In this document: one piece after another, positions 22,359 to 36,200 of the stretch
Numbering within the stretch: the stretch's first letter is position 1
Layout: each line of letters starts with the position of its first letter
Source of the DNA: Littorina saxatilis
Lineage: Eukaryota > Mollusca > Gastropoda > Littorinimorpha > Littorinidae
Assembly (NCBI RefSeq): GCF_037325665.1
Contig: NC_090246.1
Span: 60,976,562 to 61,040,561, forward strand
DNA length: 64,000 nucleotides
Direction: 5' to 3'
The notes under the pieces: model-generated
Database searches by the model: none
What the model was told of the DNA's origin: nothing
The model's input: only the letters and a program-made list of their open reading frames with translations
Position numbers and translations under genes: made by a program

Positions 22359-23159
22359 GTGTACAACATTCAAATGAAACTTCTGGACAGATGCTTGTGG
22401 AACTTTACACCAATTACAGATAATAACAATAACAATATCCCCACAACTTTTTTGTGTGTGGGGGGGAGGGATTGCATTTAACCTAGAAAGCTACTTTGCC
22501 AAAACAGGTTTATCCTGTCTCAGTGGATTTTGGCAAGTCGAGCAAGACTTGCTAGTCTTGATGAAAACTGATCCAATGTGTTCAGTTTTGATCTTTGGCA
22601 GACAGTTTTATTAATATTGTTACAATTTTCTTGTTTAGGTTTTTATGGTAGTTATTAATTGAAAGATCCAGCACTGAAGCAAATACCTTCATGTGTTTAC
22701 TTCTTCATGTGGTTTTATTACCAATTCCGTGCTCCATATGGCTTTTTGACCAATCAGGACGGATTCTAGGTGACCCTCTAAATGTTATAACAGGGCCTAG
22801 CATTGGAAAAAGTGAGTTCAGCTTACAAAGGCGGGGGTCTGGCCCCTGGTGGGGGAAAAAAGAAGAAATATAAATATAATAGTGGTGAAATAGAAAAAAA
22901 CTCTGAAAATAAAAAATTTGAAGATTTTTTACCTAAAATGGTTAATCTTGTGAGATTGTTGTGTGTCAAACGCATTTGATCTGAGAATATTCATCACGTC
23001 AGGTGTGTTACATGTACTCTGATTGGCTGACCCAGGTCACAAGAATTCTTTGACTGAGAGGCATAATCAGGTAGGAGCGCTCAAGTTCCCATTGCGGCTG
23101 TTCTAATTCCCGGGGTTGCTTCGAAATTTCTTTTGGTCAAATTAAACGGTAATAAAACC

Positions 23160-23309
23160 GTTATTTCTAATATGCTGACTGTTAGCAAATGATAACGGAC
23201 ATGTCTCACAAACGATATCAGCATTCGCCTAAGAGTAAAAGGCTCATGCTTGATATCTTTTTTCTCGACATGTCTGTTATTTGCTGACAGTCGGCATATT
23301 AGAAATAAC
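23160..23309. repeat. Imperfect 65-bp-arm inverted repeat (hairpin)
   Basis: GTTATTTCTAATATGCTGAC at 23160 pairs with GTCGGCATATTAGAAATAAC ending at 23309. Pairing continues with mismatches to a short loop near 23228-23243. It may be a small foldback element. The surrounding 22372-23725 shows no gene. Confidence 0.7.
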
Positions 23310-23730
23310 TCTAGTGTAAGATTGGGGCAAAGAGAAATGAATACAAGTCTGCACACTTTTCAAGGCTGTTTCGGTCACCCATGAATGGTTTCAATTCAAC
23401 AGTTAACCAAGATGAACAGGTGCAGAAGCAACCACTTCATTATTTCAGTATTACACATTCAAACAGAATACAGTGTTAACAGTCTTTGGTCCACACAAGT
23501 CAATCATTCAGCTGCAAAACTCAAAAGTAATTAACTTTTTTTCACCAGCATTGATTTTTGTCTTGCTTTATTGTTCCAGTCGGATATAAAACAAATGCAT
23601 TAAAGTATATATAAGATCAAATACACTGAACAGACAACACCAAACTCTTTATCAGCATGTCTTTGTCTATTGCTTTTTCATTGGCTATTTACAATACTCA
23701 AAAATGGCAACTTGTACAACTTCCATCTTT

Positions 23731-24097
23731 CTTTCTTTATTTGGTGTTTAACGTCGTTTTCAACCGTTCAAGGTTATATCGCGACGGGGAAAGGGGGGGA
23801 TGGGATAGAGCCACTTGTTAATTGTTTCTTGTTCACAAAATCACTAATCAAAAAAATTGCTCCAGGGGCTTGCAACGTAGTACAATATATGACCTTACTG
23901 GGAGAATGCAAGTTTCCAGTACAAAGGACTTAACATTTCTTACATACTGCTTGACTAAAATCTTTACAAACATTGACTATATTCTATACAAGAAACACTT
24001 AACAAGGGTAAAAGGAGAAACAGAATCCGTTAGTCGCCTCTTACGACATGCTAGGGAGCATCGGGTAAATTCTTCCCCCTAACCCGTGGGGGGTACA
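23731..24097 (-). mobile_element. Molluscan SINE-like element, copy 2
   Basis: Same family and orientation as the copy at 21966, without the internal duplication. It is flanked by the 15-bp direct repeat ACAACTTCCATCTTT (23716-23730 and 24098-24112), a clean target-site duplication. Confidence 0.87.
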
Positions 24098-24663
24098 ACA
24101 ACTTCCATCTTTGTACATACAAAAAGGCATAACGCAAAGAGCATCCCAATTGTACATTGCTTTTCAACCTTGTTAAAAATTGGAAGCTAGTTCATCGGCT
24201 GATAGTGATATTATTATCAACTGTTCACATCAAAGAAGTAAATGATCCCTTTCCAACACAAAGAAACCACATGTTTCAGATGCTACTAAACATTATTGAA
24301 GTGAGGTTGGGATGATATAGATTGATCTGCTCTCTATACCCTTTTCTCTATTTTGATACACTGATACAGCTTAGAAAATGTGGTTGCTCAGGGTGTAAAT
24401 GCAACCACCAAGGTCAACAGTTCATGCAGAATGTATCAAATTATGCCTTGTTGTGTACAGATTGAATCTACAAGCACTATTTCAATGACTAATTTTACCC
24501 AAAACATGTGTACCTGCATCCTTGACATTTATTAAACAGTTCAATTGATTAAAATGAATTGTACTAACCCAAAAAAGAAAATAAACAATCCCAGCAGAAC
24601 TAAGCTAGATGAATATAAAGTTTCAAAAATAAACTTTGATTTAATTAATATACTTACCAACTC

Positions 24664-26687
24664 ACATAGATAGCAATAACTTCGTTTGGTTGCAAAGACA
24701 TTGAAGCACTCTTACATGGTAACATGGGGAGATAACTCTAAAACAACAAGAAGGGCAAAGCCCATACGACTCACATGCTTGACCTTGACCTTTACATAGC
24801 AATGACATCATACACTAAGAACTGCTTTACACATTTTTCCTACCAAAATACATGTTCATCCATGTCATGCAACACAAAGCTGTTAATTCAAGACATAGGA
24901 AGTACAATGGTGCTCATTGGCTCTTTCTACCATGAGATATGGTCACTTTCAGTGGTTCACTACCTTATTTTGGTCACATTTCATAAGGGTCAAAGTGACC
25001 TTGACCTTGATCATATGTGACCAAATGTGTCTCATGATGAAAGCATAACATGTGCCCCACATAATTTTTAAGTTTGAAACAGTTATCTTCCATAGTTCAG
25101 GGTCAAGGTCACTTCAAAATATGTATACAATCCAACTTTGAAGAGCTCCTGTGACCTTGACCTTGAAGCAAGGTAAACCAAACTGGTATCAAAAGATGGG
25201 GCTTACTTTGCCCTATATATCATATATAGGTGAGGTATTCAATCTCAAAAACTTCAGAGAAAATGGGAAAAATGTGAAAAATAGCTGTTTTTTAGACAAC
25301 ATTTATGGCCCCTGCGACCTTGACCTTGAAGCAAGGTCAAGATGCTATGTATGTTTTTGGGGGCCTTGTCATCATACACCATCTTGCCAAATTTGGTACT
25401 GATAGACTGAATAGTGTCCAAGAAATATCCAACGTTAAAGTTTTCCGGACGGACGGACGGACGGACGACTCGGGTGAGTACATAGACTCACTTTTGCTTC
25501 GCATGTGAGTCAAAAACCACATGCCATATAAGGCATGGTCCATAGTGGTTATCTCCCCTACCGGTGTACCGCTGATGTCTGAGAACCAGGCAAAAATTTG
25601 TCGAAAGGAACACCTGACGACAAGTCCAACACCACTGTTGGATCTGCAACAACGTCGGCAGACGTAATGGTTGCAGAAGGCTCTGAACGAACCCGTGCGA
25701 GAACGCAAAAACACCGCCCGCGACGCTAAAGCGCCGAGAGGACTGGGGGGTGCTGATGTCTGACAGGCAGACAAAAGTTCGTTGACAGGTAAACCTGACG
25801 CCGAACTAAACACATCTGTCGCCTCTGCAACAACGTTGGTAGACGTAATGGTTGCAGAAGATTCAGAACGAACCTGCGAACGACAGTGCGTTACCTAAAG
25901 CCTAACTTGCTATTTGTTTACAATCAGCAGTTAACATTCCCTGAACCTCAGAATAAACGATGACAAAAAAGGCAAGAAGATCCTCTTGCTTAACTTCATT
26001 ATGGTTGTAACACCTGAGGTTATTAACCAAAGCCGAAAAGTCAGCTGAGGGAGATGCGTTATCTATCAACAATAGAATAGAATGCTGCGTATCAGGGTAA
26101 AGTCCCGAGCTAAAGATGGCCTCTCGCTTAGGAAATTTATAACTTTGAGAGCTATGAATAGTAGAAGAAGTTCGTGGTTTAGCACCAGCTTTAACCGTTT
26201 TGCCCAATTGAGAACCAGGTGAGCGAGTCTGCTTGGCAGAGCTCTTAGTTTCTCTTTATGTCTAGGATGTCGGCCATTTTGAAAGTCAAAAATGGTGGAC
26301 AAATGTTCAAAAGAGAAGTGGCAAAACCTTCAAAAACGCTAAGAAATCTTCTCGTTATACAAAAAAGAAACGCTCTCACCAATTCCTGAAGAAGCAAAGA
26401 AGGTCGTTGATATGTTACCAAGATTCGATGGCCTTCCCTGAGAGATAGACCTATGGCTTAAGAAAAAGCCTGAGCACCTCAAAACACGTCATGCAACGTG
26501 GGTTGAAGGAAAAGGAATGAGTGTCACTGGCATACATCCTGCGCATGCGCGGTACACAGGTAGGGGAGATAACCACTACGGACCATGCATTATGGCATGT
26601 GGTTTTTGTTTTAGAGTTATCTCCCCATGTTACCATGTAAGAGTGCTTCAATGTCTTAGCAACCAAACGAAGTTATTGCTATCTATG
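24664..26687. mobile_element. Long-inverted-repeat element interrupted by family D
   Basis: The left arm (24664-24744 plus 25517-25575) and right arm (about 26550-26687) are inverted copies beginning CATAGATAGCAATAACTTCG. Family D splits the left arm; the uninterrupted right arm shows the empty site. Two ~165-bp direct repeats lie inside (about 25571-25745 and 25751-25890), sharing TCTGCAACAACGT and AGACGTAATGGTTGCAGAAG. Short interior frames on either strand match no transposase I know. No target duplication was found. Confidence 0.7.
24745..25516 (+). repeat. Family D dispersed repeat, copy 1
   Basis: It runs from ACAAGAAGGGCAAAGCCC to GCATGTGAGTCAAAAA. GACTCACATGC near the start is inverted near the end. 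Seven matches to TGACCTTGA on either strand, several overlapping as TGACCTTGACCTTGA, fit the extended nuclear-receptor half-site TCAAGGTCA. A short (GGAC)n run lies near 25447-25463. Copy 2 is at 37154. Confidence 0.85.
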
Positions 26688-27247
26688 CAATTTAATGAAT
26701 TGCATGCGTCAGACATCAAAGTCTCACAAATTGATTCTTATTTTCAACACTTCCACAACTCAACAATGTCTTCTGCTCCCCTTTTCGTTCAAAACACAAA
26801 TTTTGATGAAAATAATGTATGACAAGTTATCTACCTTACAAAGAGTAAAGTAGCACTGATATCATCAAGTCTAGATGAGGATGGAGTGGAACAGTTTCCC
26901 TGCAGTAAGCATGGACATGTACAAAGTTTACAAACAGTAATTCTTCTCAGTGAAAATGCATGTACATAAAGTGAAATCCACATTCATTTAAAATTATCGA
27001 ACCCTGTGTCAAATACAGAAACATGGTTAACTATTCAGAAAAGGTAAGGAATTTGAAAATGGCCAACCACAAATGACTGGAACAGCAATGTCAAGATTAA
27101 GATGACAAATCAAACACGCGTTTTCTCCTTCTAGATGTTGCACAAACCCTCAGCTTGATTCACAAATCAACAAACAGCAGCTGAACACTGTCCTTATCTT
27201 TTAACATCTCTTGACATTCCTTCTTGCCTCAAAGGTCCTTCTCTTGT
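26688..27247. other. Probable LUC7L 3' untranslated region and intergenic sequence
   Basis: This lies directly downstream of the LUC7L stop codon on the minus strand. A minus-strand ATTAAA at 26690-26695 is a possible polyadenylation signal. Nothing else is recognised. Confidence 0.35.
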
Positions 27248-30200
27248 TTAATCTTCATCCCCGTTCCTGAAAAAAAAGAAGAAAAACTTGTTAATATTGC
27301 TGCCATCCCCTTTCCCTAAAATCACAGCAGGATAATAAACCCCATGCCTCCCAGACCCCCCATATCATTATCACACCGAGATAACTCTTATGCAGATCCC
27401 AAAATGGCTGCATGAATCATCGGCAAAACAGGGCTTGAAATGGAAGGAGATGAATAGGAAATTTGGGTGTGAGACTGAGCAAAGTAGAGGCATCCCTCTT
27501 TAAGGGTATAAGGCCCCCTGAATATTTTTGAAAACTGGTGCATGCTGAGCAGAACTTAAGGCAATAGAGAGACAAGAGGATCAGGCTTCGAGCATTTAGG
27601 GTGGGGAAAACGAGCTTTGAGGAGGAAAACAGGCTATCATTGGAGAAAATCGTCCAAAAGGAGGAGGATTTCAAGCCCTGGCAAAATCACTTTCATCTTT
27701 TGTGCTTCGAGATGGCCTGAGCAGATAAGAGCAAGGCTTGCTGCCCTTGATCTTTGAGTTAAATTTTATAGGAACGGCAAAAGAGACACACTGCGTGAGA
27801 GGTAAAGGGTTCAGATACATCAACTATACAAATTTAACTTTCATAACTGCTTTGAGCTCGTGTCTTTCAAGAAACTTTAGGCATCATCAACAATCAAGAA
27901 GGGCAATATGCATCCTCAAATCCTAATATGGTGTCATCTGTTGATCAGCCAGAATACCCAAAATCTGAATCATGTTTCTACTCACGGTAAAGATCCGGAC
28001 CAAATCAATTTAGCTCTTGGAGAAATACTATGCGTAATAAATTTCAGCCATTCTTTTTACCCTCCTCCTTCCACCCTCCATTCATACATACCTGCCTCTG
28101 TCACCGTCTGAACCAGAAGAGCGTCTTCGCCGCCTCCTGCCGTGGCGAGAAGCAGAACCGCTACGAGATCGGTGGCCGCGTCTGTTCTTCTTGGAGCGAC
28201 TGCCAGACCGAGATCGACGGGACCGAGATCCAGACCGCCTGAAACAAAAAAAAGAAGATAGCCAAGATCAGTGACTTTTTCATTTTAGAATTAATTTGAA
28301 AGTATTGGATTTTGTGGTGGACAAGAATGGTTTACCTGTAGAATAGGCTGATGCTTTCTACTCTTGCCAGACACTTTTAGCTTGACTTGCATTTAGGATG
28401 AGATCTGACAAACTCATACAACAAATGTATGGACAGTTTCTCTTGAGATATATAAAAGACAGGAAAATATGACAAAGTTTTCAGGAACCTTTGTCTTAAG
28501 AGAACATGACACCATGTTATTTTTCTTATTGAAACTAAGCTAAATTCTCCTTATCTTCCTGAACTGTTTTGTCATTTCTCATAATTACCGAGTTTTCTTG
28601 TCATTAGTCAAACTTCAGTCTTCTTGGTCTTGACAAGTTTGACGAATGAAACCTTTCCCTGACGTAAAAAAGAAAATAACGCTAAAACACCCGCATGTGA
28701 GGAATCTAGAGCATACAGAAGGAACATCATAAAAAAAAACAGTAAATGAGCTTTACCTGCGACGAGAGCCTGAGCGAGACCGACGCTCACGTGAATGACT
28801 TCGACGACGTCTGCGGTCTTTGGAGCGTGACCTGGACCTGAAAATCAAATATGACTTATGATTACTCCAAAAAGTGTCGAAAGATGCATGACAACAGCAC
28901 AGAAACAGGCTTTTATGGTATCACAATATCTGCAGATGCAAAACCATAACTAGACATGTGAGAATAAATATCAACGTTAGTTTTTTTATGAATCGAACAC
29001 TGTGCAGGCATGGGAATTGAAAAAAGGCTGAACATTTGAAAGTAATAGCAAAGTCGACGGCGCGAAGCGCCTAGCCCTACTAGGGGGGTCTGGGGACATG
29101 CCCCTCCAGAAATTTTGTCTCTCCAAAGAACCCAACTGGTGCAATTTGGTGTCATCATCTTAGCTCCAAGTTTGCCATTAAATTCAGTTTTTAGAAACAT
29201 TTTTGCCTCCCCCATTTATTTTTTCGGCGGACACTTTTGCTTTTTCGGCGGAACAAACAAAAAAATTCGGCGGAAATTTGCCTTTCGGCGGACAATTCCT
29301 GATGACAGACCTGCCTACCCCTGAAATGTACCATGTGTAGTTTTGGGTGTAAAAATAAGGCAAATGTGTAGTTTGGCAGGTGAATGTGTAGTATTTCAAT
29401 TTGATCAACCCAAACCGCAAAACAGAACAGTTACTTATACCGTACTAAAACAAACACTCAACACTCCAAACAAAACTATTACAATGTGAACAATACTCCT
29501 CATACAAATACAAACAAAGCCCCCACAAAAATACAAGCCAAGCATTAAGTTTATTTGTTAAGAAAAAAATTATTAACTAGTTTGGAACATTTGATTTGTT
29601 AAAAAAAAAGGTATGTTGAGGGGTATGCAGTTCATATACAGTGGGACCCCCTATTCAAGACCTGTGACAATCTGAGAACATCAAGTCACAAAAAGTAGGG
29701 ACTGGGAGTATGTGTATCAACATGAACTGAAGGCAAATTTGCATATAAACAGAACAGGTTTGCGTCGGCAATAATAATAATATGGCAGGTCATTGCCTCT
29801 GCTCTGGTTACTGATCTCTCAAAAGTGAGCTTGTCTTGGTCTTCCAATTTTTCCTCTGCTTTGGTCGGGATTTCTCGAATTCCTCATGAGAAGTGCTTTT
29901 CTTGTGGCGGTTACACGGTCACGGTCGTAAAGCCCACTGTGCTTCTCTGAAAAAGCCGTGTTGCACACAGTGCAGTGGGCAAAATGCTTCCCTTTTCTCC
30001 ACGAAACTAGGCATGGATGCTCCTCATAGTACTTTAGCTTCTTTTTTTTGCTCCGTGGCGGTTGATCGCCAAAGTCTTCTAAATCCGTGTTCGTCGCTGT
30101 AGCCATTTTTTTCCCTCCAGAAAGAATGAGCTACGAAGTGACCGCGTTCAGAAAAGTATGTGCTGAAACGCCCGCGATAGTTGTAATAACAGCAGCAAGA

Positions 30201-33200
30201 CCAACTGACTACGCTACTCTCGCGGGCGCCGGGCATGTTTTGCACGCAGTACACAACCGGTTAGTACAAATTATGGATCGGAACTCGCTCGCGTTTTTGC
30301 GTATTCAAAATGTCAAAATGTGTAGTCGAAACGAAACGTTTGCGTAGTATAAGACAAGCATGCGTAGTTGCGTAGTTTGGGGACCAAAATCGTAGTTTAC
30401 TACGCTCAATGTGTAGTGTAAACAGGTCTGTGATGAGGGTCAACCAAACTGGGGTCATGTCGGGAGATCAATAAACCCTAGAAGTATGCAAAGTTTCAAA
30501 GCTCTAGCTCCAAAAACATCTGAGATAACTGCACAGTTAATTTTTGTGTCCACGGACAGACAGACAGCTGGCCTACCTGCCGTCCATACAGACAGACACT
30601 GTACATTACTAAGACTCACCGATTACTCAGGTGAGTCAAAAATTGAAACTGACACAAATGTTAGCAGCGCACACTCCAGCAACATAGCCTATAATTACAA
30701 ACCTCTTTTTCCTCCGGCTGCTTTCTCCGCTGCGGGATCTACGACGACGCTCACGATCTTTGTCCCTGGAACGTTCTCGACTTCTGGTACGGCTGCGCTG
30801 TTTGCTTGCAGAGCGTTCCCTCAGTTCTTCCTCACGCTTTTTACGTAGATCTTCTCTGTCTTTTTCACGCTGGGCACGACGTTCTGTCACCAATTGCTAT
30901 AAAATAAAAGAAACAACATGAGATTACAACGCTACATATTAACCATGATTGTGCAATCCAAAAGCACTTGGGGGTATGACGCACTTCCTTTGAAAGGATA
31001 AATTTCATCTGATCTATTCATCAAACATTTGTACCCCCCAAACAGAAATATGTTACTTACCAATTGGAGAGTTACTGCTACTAAAAATACACAATGCATT
31101 GGATAAGTGTTGTCAAGCAAAACTGAAGCTCCTCCCAAAACAAATCCCTAGTCAAACTGCTTCCCCCCCCCCCCCCCCCCCCCCAAACAAAAACAATTCT
31201 TTGTAACAGCTTCCCCTTTCCCCCTGTGCTACCCAGGCAGACACACGCACCTTGAGGTCATCCAGCTTGCTGCGGATGGTGATGAAACCCAGATGCAGCT
31301 TGCCACCAAAGTGGTCAGCCAGGCGCCGGTCGTTGTCATGGATACCTAGGTATGCTCCACACACCTCACACACTCGCAGCTTCTGCTGCTGGTAGCTGGA
31401 GGCAGGCATGGAGTTGCGAAATTCGATCTGAAATTAAAATTCACTGTCAGTTCCAATCATATGTGGCAGTGGTAATGCATGAGAGTAATGAAACATTTAA
31501 CATAATTCATCATATAGACTAAAGATCCCAGTCAAATTCATGAACATACACAACCGACGACGACCTCTTCATGACGACCACCACGCATCCCTGACATTGT
31601 GACAACAATTTTTTCTATAAAATTCATCATACCATAGTGACCACCTGTCTATAATTACCACTTTCGTTCAGTCCCTTAGGTGGTCAATATAGGACAGGTT
31701 AAACTGTAAAAGCTATGGAAGTCAATCAACACACAAACCACAATGATTGTGTAATACATTTGTTAGAAAATGTCAAACCTACAGGTCTGACTGACTGACT
31801 ATTCAGTTCCCAGTATCTTCAGACTTTAACCAGTAAAATACAGGAAATGTCCAGTTAAAACTACCTCAGCTGTCAGTTAAAACCGTCTTACTTCCAGTTG
31901 GGCTTTTTGCTTCTTGATGTCCTCGATCTCCTCCATGAGTTTGAGCGATTCATCCACCAGTCCTTCGGCCCCCATCTCCTCGGCCTCAGCCATCCTGGTG
32001 CCAATCTGCTCCCCCAGTTGGTGAATCTGATCGGCCTGCATACCAAAATAAAGAGTTGTCATAAAGTTTCGAGTAAAGTGGAATATCTTTTCAAGACATT
32101 TGAAAGATCTAAGAAAATTAGGTCTAAAAGGGATGGAGTCTTTCAAAAATAAAATGGAAATAGATCTGGACTCAACTCTAACCACTAGACGGCACCCGTG
32201 TGACCTACCCACCCTTACTCATCTGTCACTACCCACCATAAGAAAGGTGGCATCAAAACATGCTTGAATTTTTAATGCCTTTGAAAACAAAACTACTGAA
32301 AGCTGGTACAGGTGTTTCAGTAATGTTAACTACTATAATTTAAAAACAATGAGAATTCAACACTGGCCCATTTCATGAACTATGGACACTTTCTACATTC
32401 TAGCCCTTTGACAGATGAAAAGACTTTCCACAAAACTGAAAAGCATATCTTCACAGGCAGGTCACAACATTTCAGAGTGAATAATTGAAACCACCAGCAG
32501 CATCCCACCTTGCCGTTGGCCTCCTCGCTGAGTTCTTCCTGAGTCTCCTTCAGGCGACGCTTGGCCATCTCTGTCTTGCGGTCACAGTCCCCAATGAAGT
32601 TCTGCAGGTGTTCCATGGCCTGAACACAACAAAGAACATGTTGAAAGGGATATTGTCTGCCTGTAGATAAGCTTCTTTGGGAAAAACCATAAGTAGTGCA
32701 ACACTGCTAAATAAAAGTCAAAACTGAAAAGTGCAGCTGTAATGCCGACAGTCTTTCACAATCACTATAAAAGAATAGACTGCACGTTTAAACGATTATG
32801 TAGCAGTCAAGCAATAATTCTGAACCATCTTTTCTTTTAGTTTTAAAGCACTTTTCCCAAACCCATGCTACACTACTTCAAGTCTAAGTACCTTGACATG
32901 GGTCACATTTAACAGCTCCTGAGTCAAAGTGTTGCTTCTACTCATCAATAACATTCTCTGGACAATTTAAGGTGAACAATGAGTATTAAGTAAATCATAA
33001 CTTACGTCAATGTCATAATAGTAGTCCTTGTTGGCGGCAGCACGCTCATAGTCAGCTCGAAGGGCAAGGTCATGGACATTGGGACAGTCCCCAAGATCCA
33101 TGCGCTGTGGTTACAAACGTTATTTTAAACAACTGACTTCTCTACACAAACAGTACTTGTTCTTTTAACTTCATTCTTAATACAAAAAATATACATCAAC

Positions 33201-36200
33201 TCTAGCACAGCCATTTAACATACCCATGACTTTTGTCACTTGTGGATATTTCATGAATACTTTCATGAAAACATCAACAACAAAAATCACGCCCCAAAAA
33301 AATTGGCACACCAGATAAAACAAACAGGACATAATCGTCTAAATATTTAAAAAACATACACTCTCTCTCTCTCCAGGTGCAAACACAGAAACACACCGGT
33401 GCCAAGACTTACAAATCACAACAGTGACATGTACAGTAGGTCTGATGGTAGTCATCAAAAAACTTGAAAGAGAACAAGAAATCAGAACATTTTAGTCAGA
33501 TATGACGAAAAGAGAGAATATTTCACAAAGATCTCAAGTGACAGAAAAGAAGAAGAGCATGGAAAAATGTAACACACATGTATACATGTTTGTTGACTTA
33601 GAGGTTGTAAGTCTGCTGCTTCTTCAAATCTCTTCTTCACACAAACATGTGTAGTAATTAACTGGATGTGAACAAATGATTTCCTTTTACCACTATTCAC
33701 TGGATCAAATGATTCAACTACCAGACATTAACTTCCCTAGTAGGAATGTACTGATAACCAATGAAAACACAAATGTAGCCATGCTAAAGCCTGAGGCTGA
33801 TGCATCAATTGCGCTGTGTGTTTGCAGATCTGTGTATATTATTTTCCACAAAAAAAGCAGAGAATACAGTAGAACCCAGTTACTGCAAATGCCTATGTAG
33901 TAAAATTTTGGCCACAATGAGAAAATTAAAAACTCCCAAGCATTCATGAATTTATTTGAAACATGCTTAAACTGATAACTTATATAAGTTACTCACTGTT
34001 GTCATACATTTCCCATGTACTGAACTTTTAACCTCTTCCAGATGTTCACAATAAGTGGATTCCACACTACAAACTTTGACAATTTCTGTCCTTATTTTTT
34101 CCTGTATTTATAAAAGTATCAAGAAAGAAATCCCTTAAGTTATAATCTTTTTTTTCACAATATCGATCCTCTCTGCACAATTAACCTTTATAAAAAAATT
34201 TTTTTTTAACTTACAGCATGCACAGCAGAAAGTAATTACAAGTAAACCTGACAGACAATACACCCAAGATGACAGTGACCAGTGTTCCAGAAGTAAAATC
34301 ACTCAATCATGGAAAGGCATGATATTGATAAAACAAGAAAAATCCAACTCACAGCGTCTTTACGTACCCAATCCTAGCCATACCCACTCAACATCAAGAC
34401 CCAGCAGAAAGAAGCGTGCTAAAGTGAAAAAGAAAATAAAATGCATGAATTTCACTCACCGTGCTAGCAAGAATATCATGTGGACAACAGCCTAGCAGGA
34501 AGCTCTTACATACCCGAGGGTCATCAAACTTCACTTTGTAGTTTGAGCTATCCCCTAGAATAAACCATATCATTCAAATCATGAAATCATTTTAAGTATC
34601 TTTCAAAACAGTTATCTTTTATAGATGGCCTGTACAGATTCAAGTAGCAATGCCTTGCTTTCTTGCGAGGCTGAGCTGTGAAGAAGAAACGAGGTAAGTA
34701 CAGTGTACTTCTGCTCACGCGTTCCTGTTATATTGACCCTCTGCAGACCAGGAATACAACACACACAATGTAACAAGTACCCATGCTTCCATATTATGCT
34801 CTAAATCACAGTTGGTAGTGACCTCTGAACATCTGGCTGGTTTTTTTTTATCACAAAATTCTTTCAGTTTCAAATTCAATTTGTCAACAAAAAAACAGTT
34901 CCACAGGTAAAAAGTAAGGCATACTATATTACCGTTAAATCAAAGGTCATCCATGGCTATATTTCTCTTCCCTTGCTAAATATGAGTGAATTTTTGTACT
35001 TTCTTGTGTTTTCTCATCAATTTGTTCTTGTAATTTTAACAACACCTCCCCCCACCCCCATCCATGAGAATTGTCTTTTTCCAGAAAGTAACAGATTTCC
35101 TGTTTGTTCTTGGTCATAGGCAGAGCTCAATGATCACAAATTTGACAAAGTGCAATAAGGTGCATCAACTGCTGCATGCACACCACAACTGAGCAGGAAC
35201 AGCCAGATGTTCAGGGTTAAAGCTATTCAACTACAACATCATACACACTGTGGCTTAAGGCGATTAAGGTGGCATGGGTGGATGAGAAGAGATCTCTGTC
35301 TCAGCTTGATGAGAGCTGCTTTGGAAGACATTATGATCCTGGCTCCATGTGTCACTGTGTCAGCCACCTAACTTGCAAATGGCTACTGATAACTGCCCTG
35401 GAAAACACATGACTTACCAATTGTGTCTGGGCAAATGTATCATCAACATGCGTGTCTCACGCCACAACAGATTAATGATTTTAACAAATAGTAAATAAAT
35501 GAAGTTACCATTATAATAGAACATAGTTGGCATAAGCTTGTGAGCTTGGGTTGTCTTGCTAAGTTTCTGCCATTACTCCTTTTGATAGTGGCAGTGCCAA
35601 CAACTTTTGTTTAATGTTTTTTACTCAAATATGACACTGATAAAGATTGTGTTATGAATTTCTCATCATTACAGTTTACACCACATATAAGTAAATTAGG
35701 TTTGATCCTTTTTCCAGAAAAAAAGATGAGTTCAACGCAGTAAGTAACAGAGATCAGTGAGCACAAAATATGCTATGTATGAATACAAAATTTTGAGAAA
35801 CAAAAAACTTAAACTTTTGCAATAGCAGTTCATTACATTGACTGGAAACTAATATTATAGCACTCTATTCCAATGAGAACAAATCTCCAATTTGTGCTAC
35901 AACTTACAGTTACATGCAATACAATCAAAGGTATTCTGCTGCAATATTATCTTTATGATGCTGTTACAAAAACTACAGCTTACTGAACACTTTTTTATGC
36001 ATTTGTCTTGCCATACAAAAAGTTGCAGACAATCCCCCCCCCCCAAAAAAGTCAAAAGTATTAAGCGCAAAAAAAACTCTCAGACAAGAAATCCTTATTC
36101 AGTTATTGCATGTCAAAGTTGCAGCAGAATACCTTTCAAACCAATTTATTGATACATGTACAGTAATAGCAAAAGTTATAGTATTGATACTTAGTTAAAA

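Noticed and set aside
25151-25508. Frames shared by the two family D copies (MTLTLKQGKPNW...)
   Set aside because: They recur only because the repeat recurs, contain the receptor-site repeats in translation, and lack any known domain.
28030-28242. Plus-strand frame near 28.1 kb
   Set aside because: Shadow of the LUC7L RS-domain exon on the minus strand.
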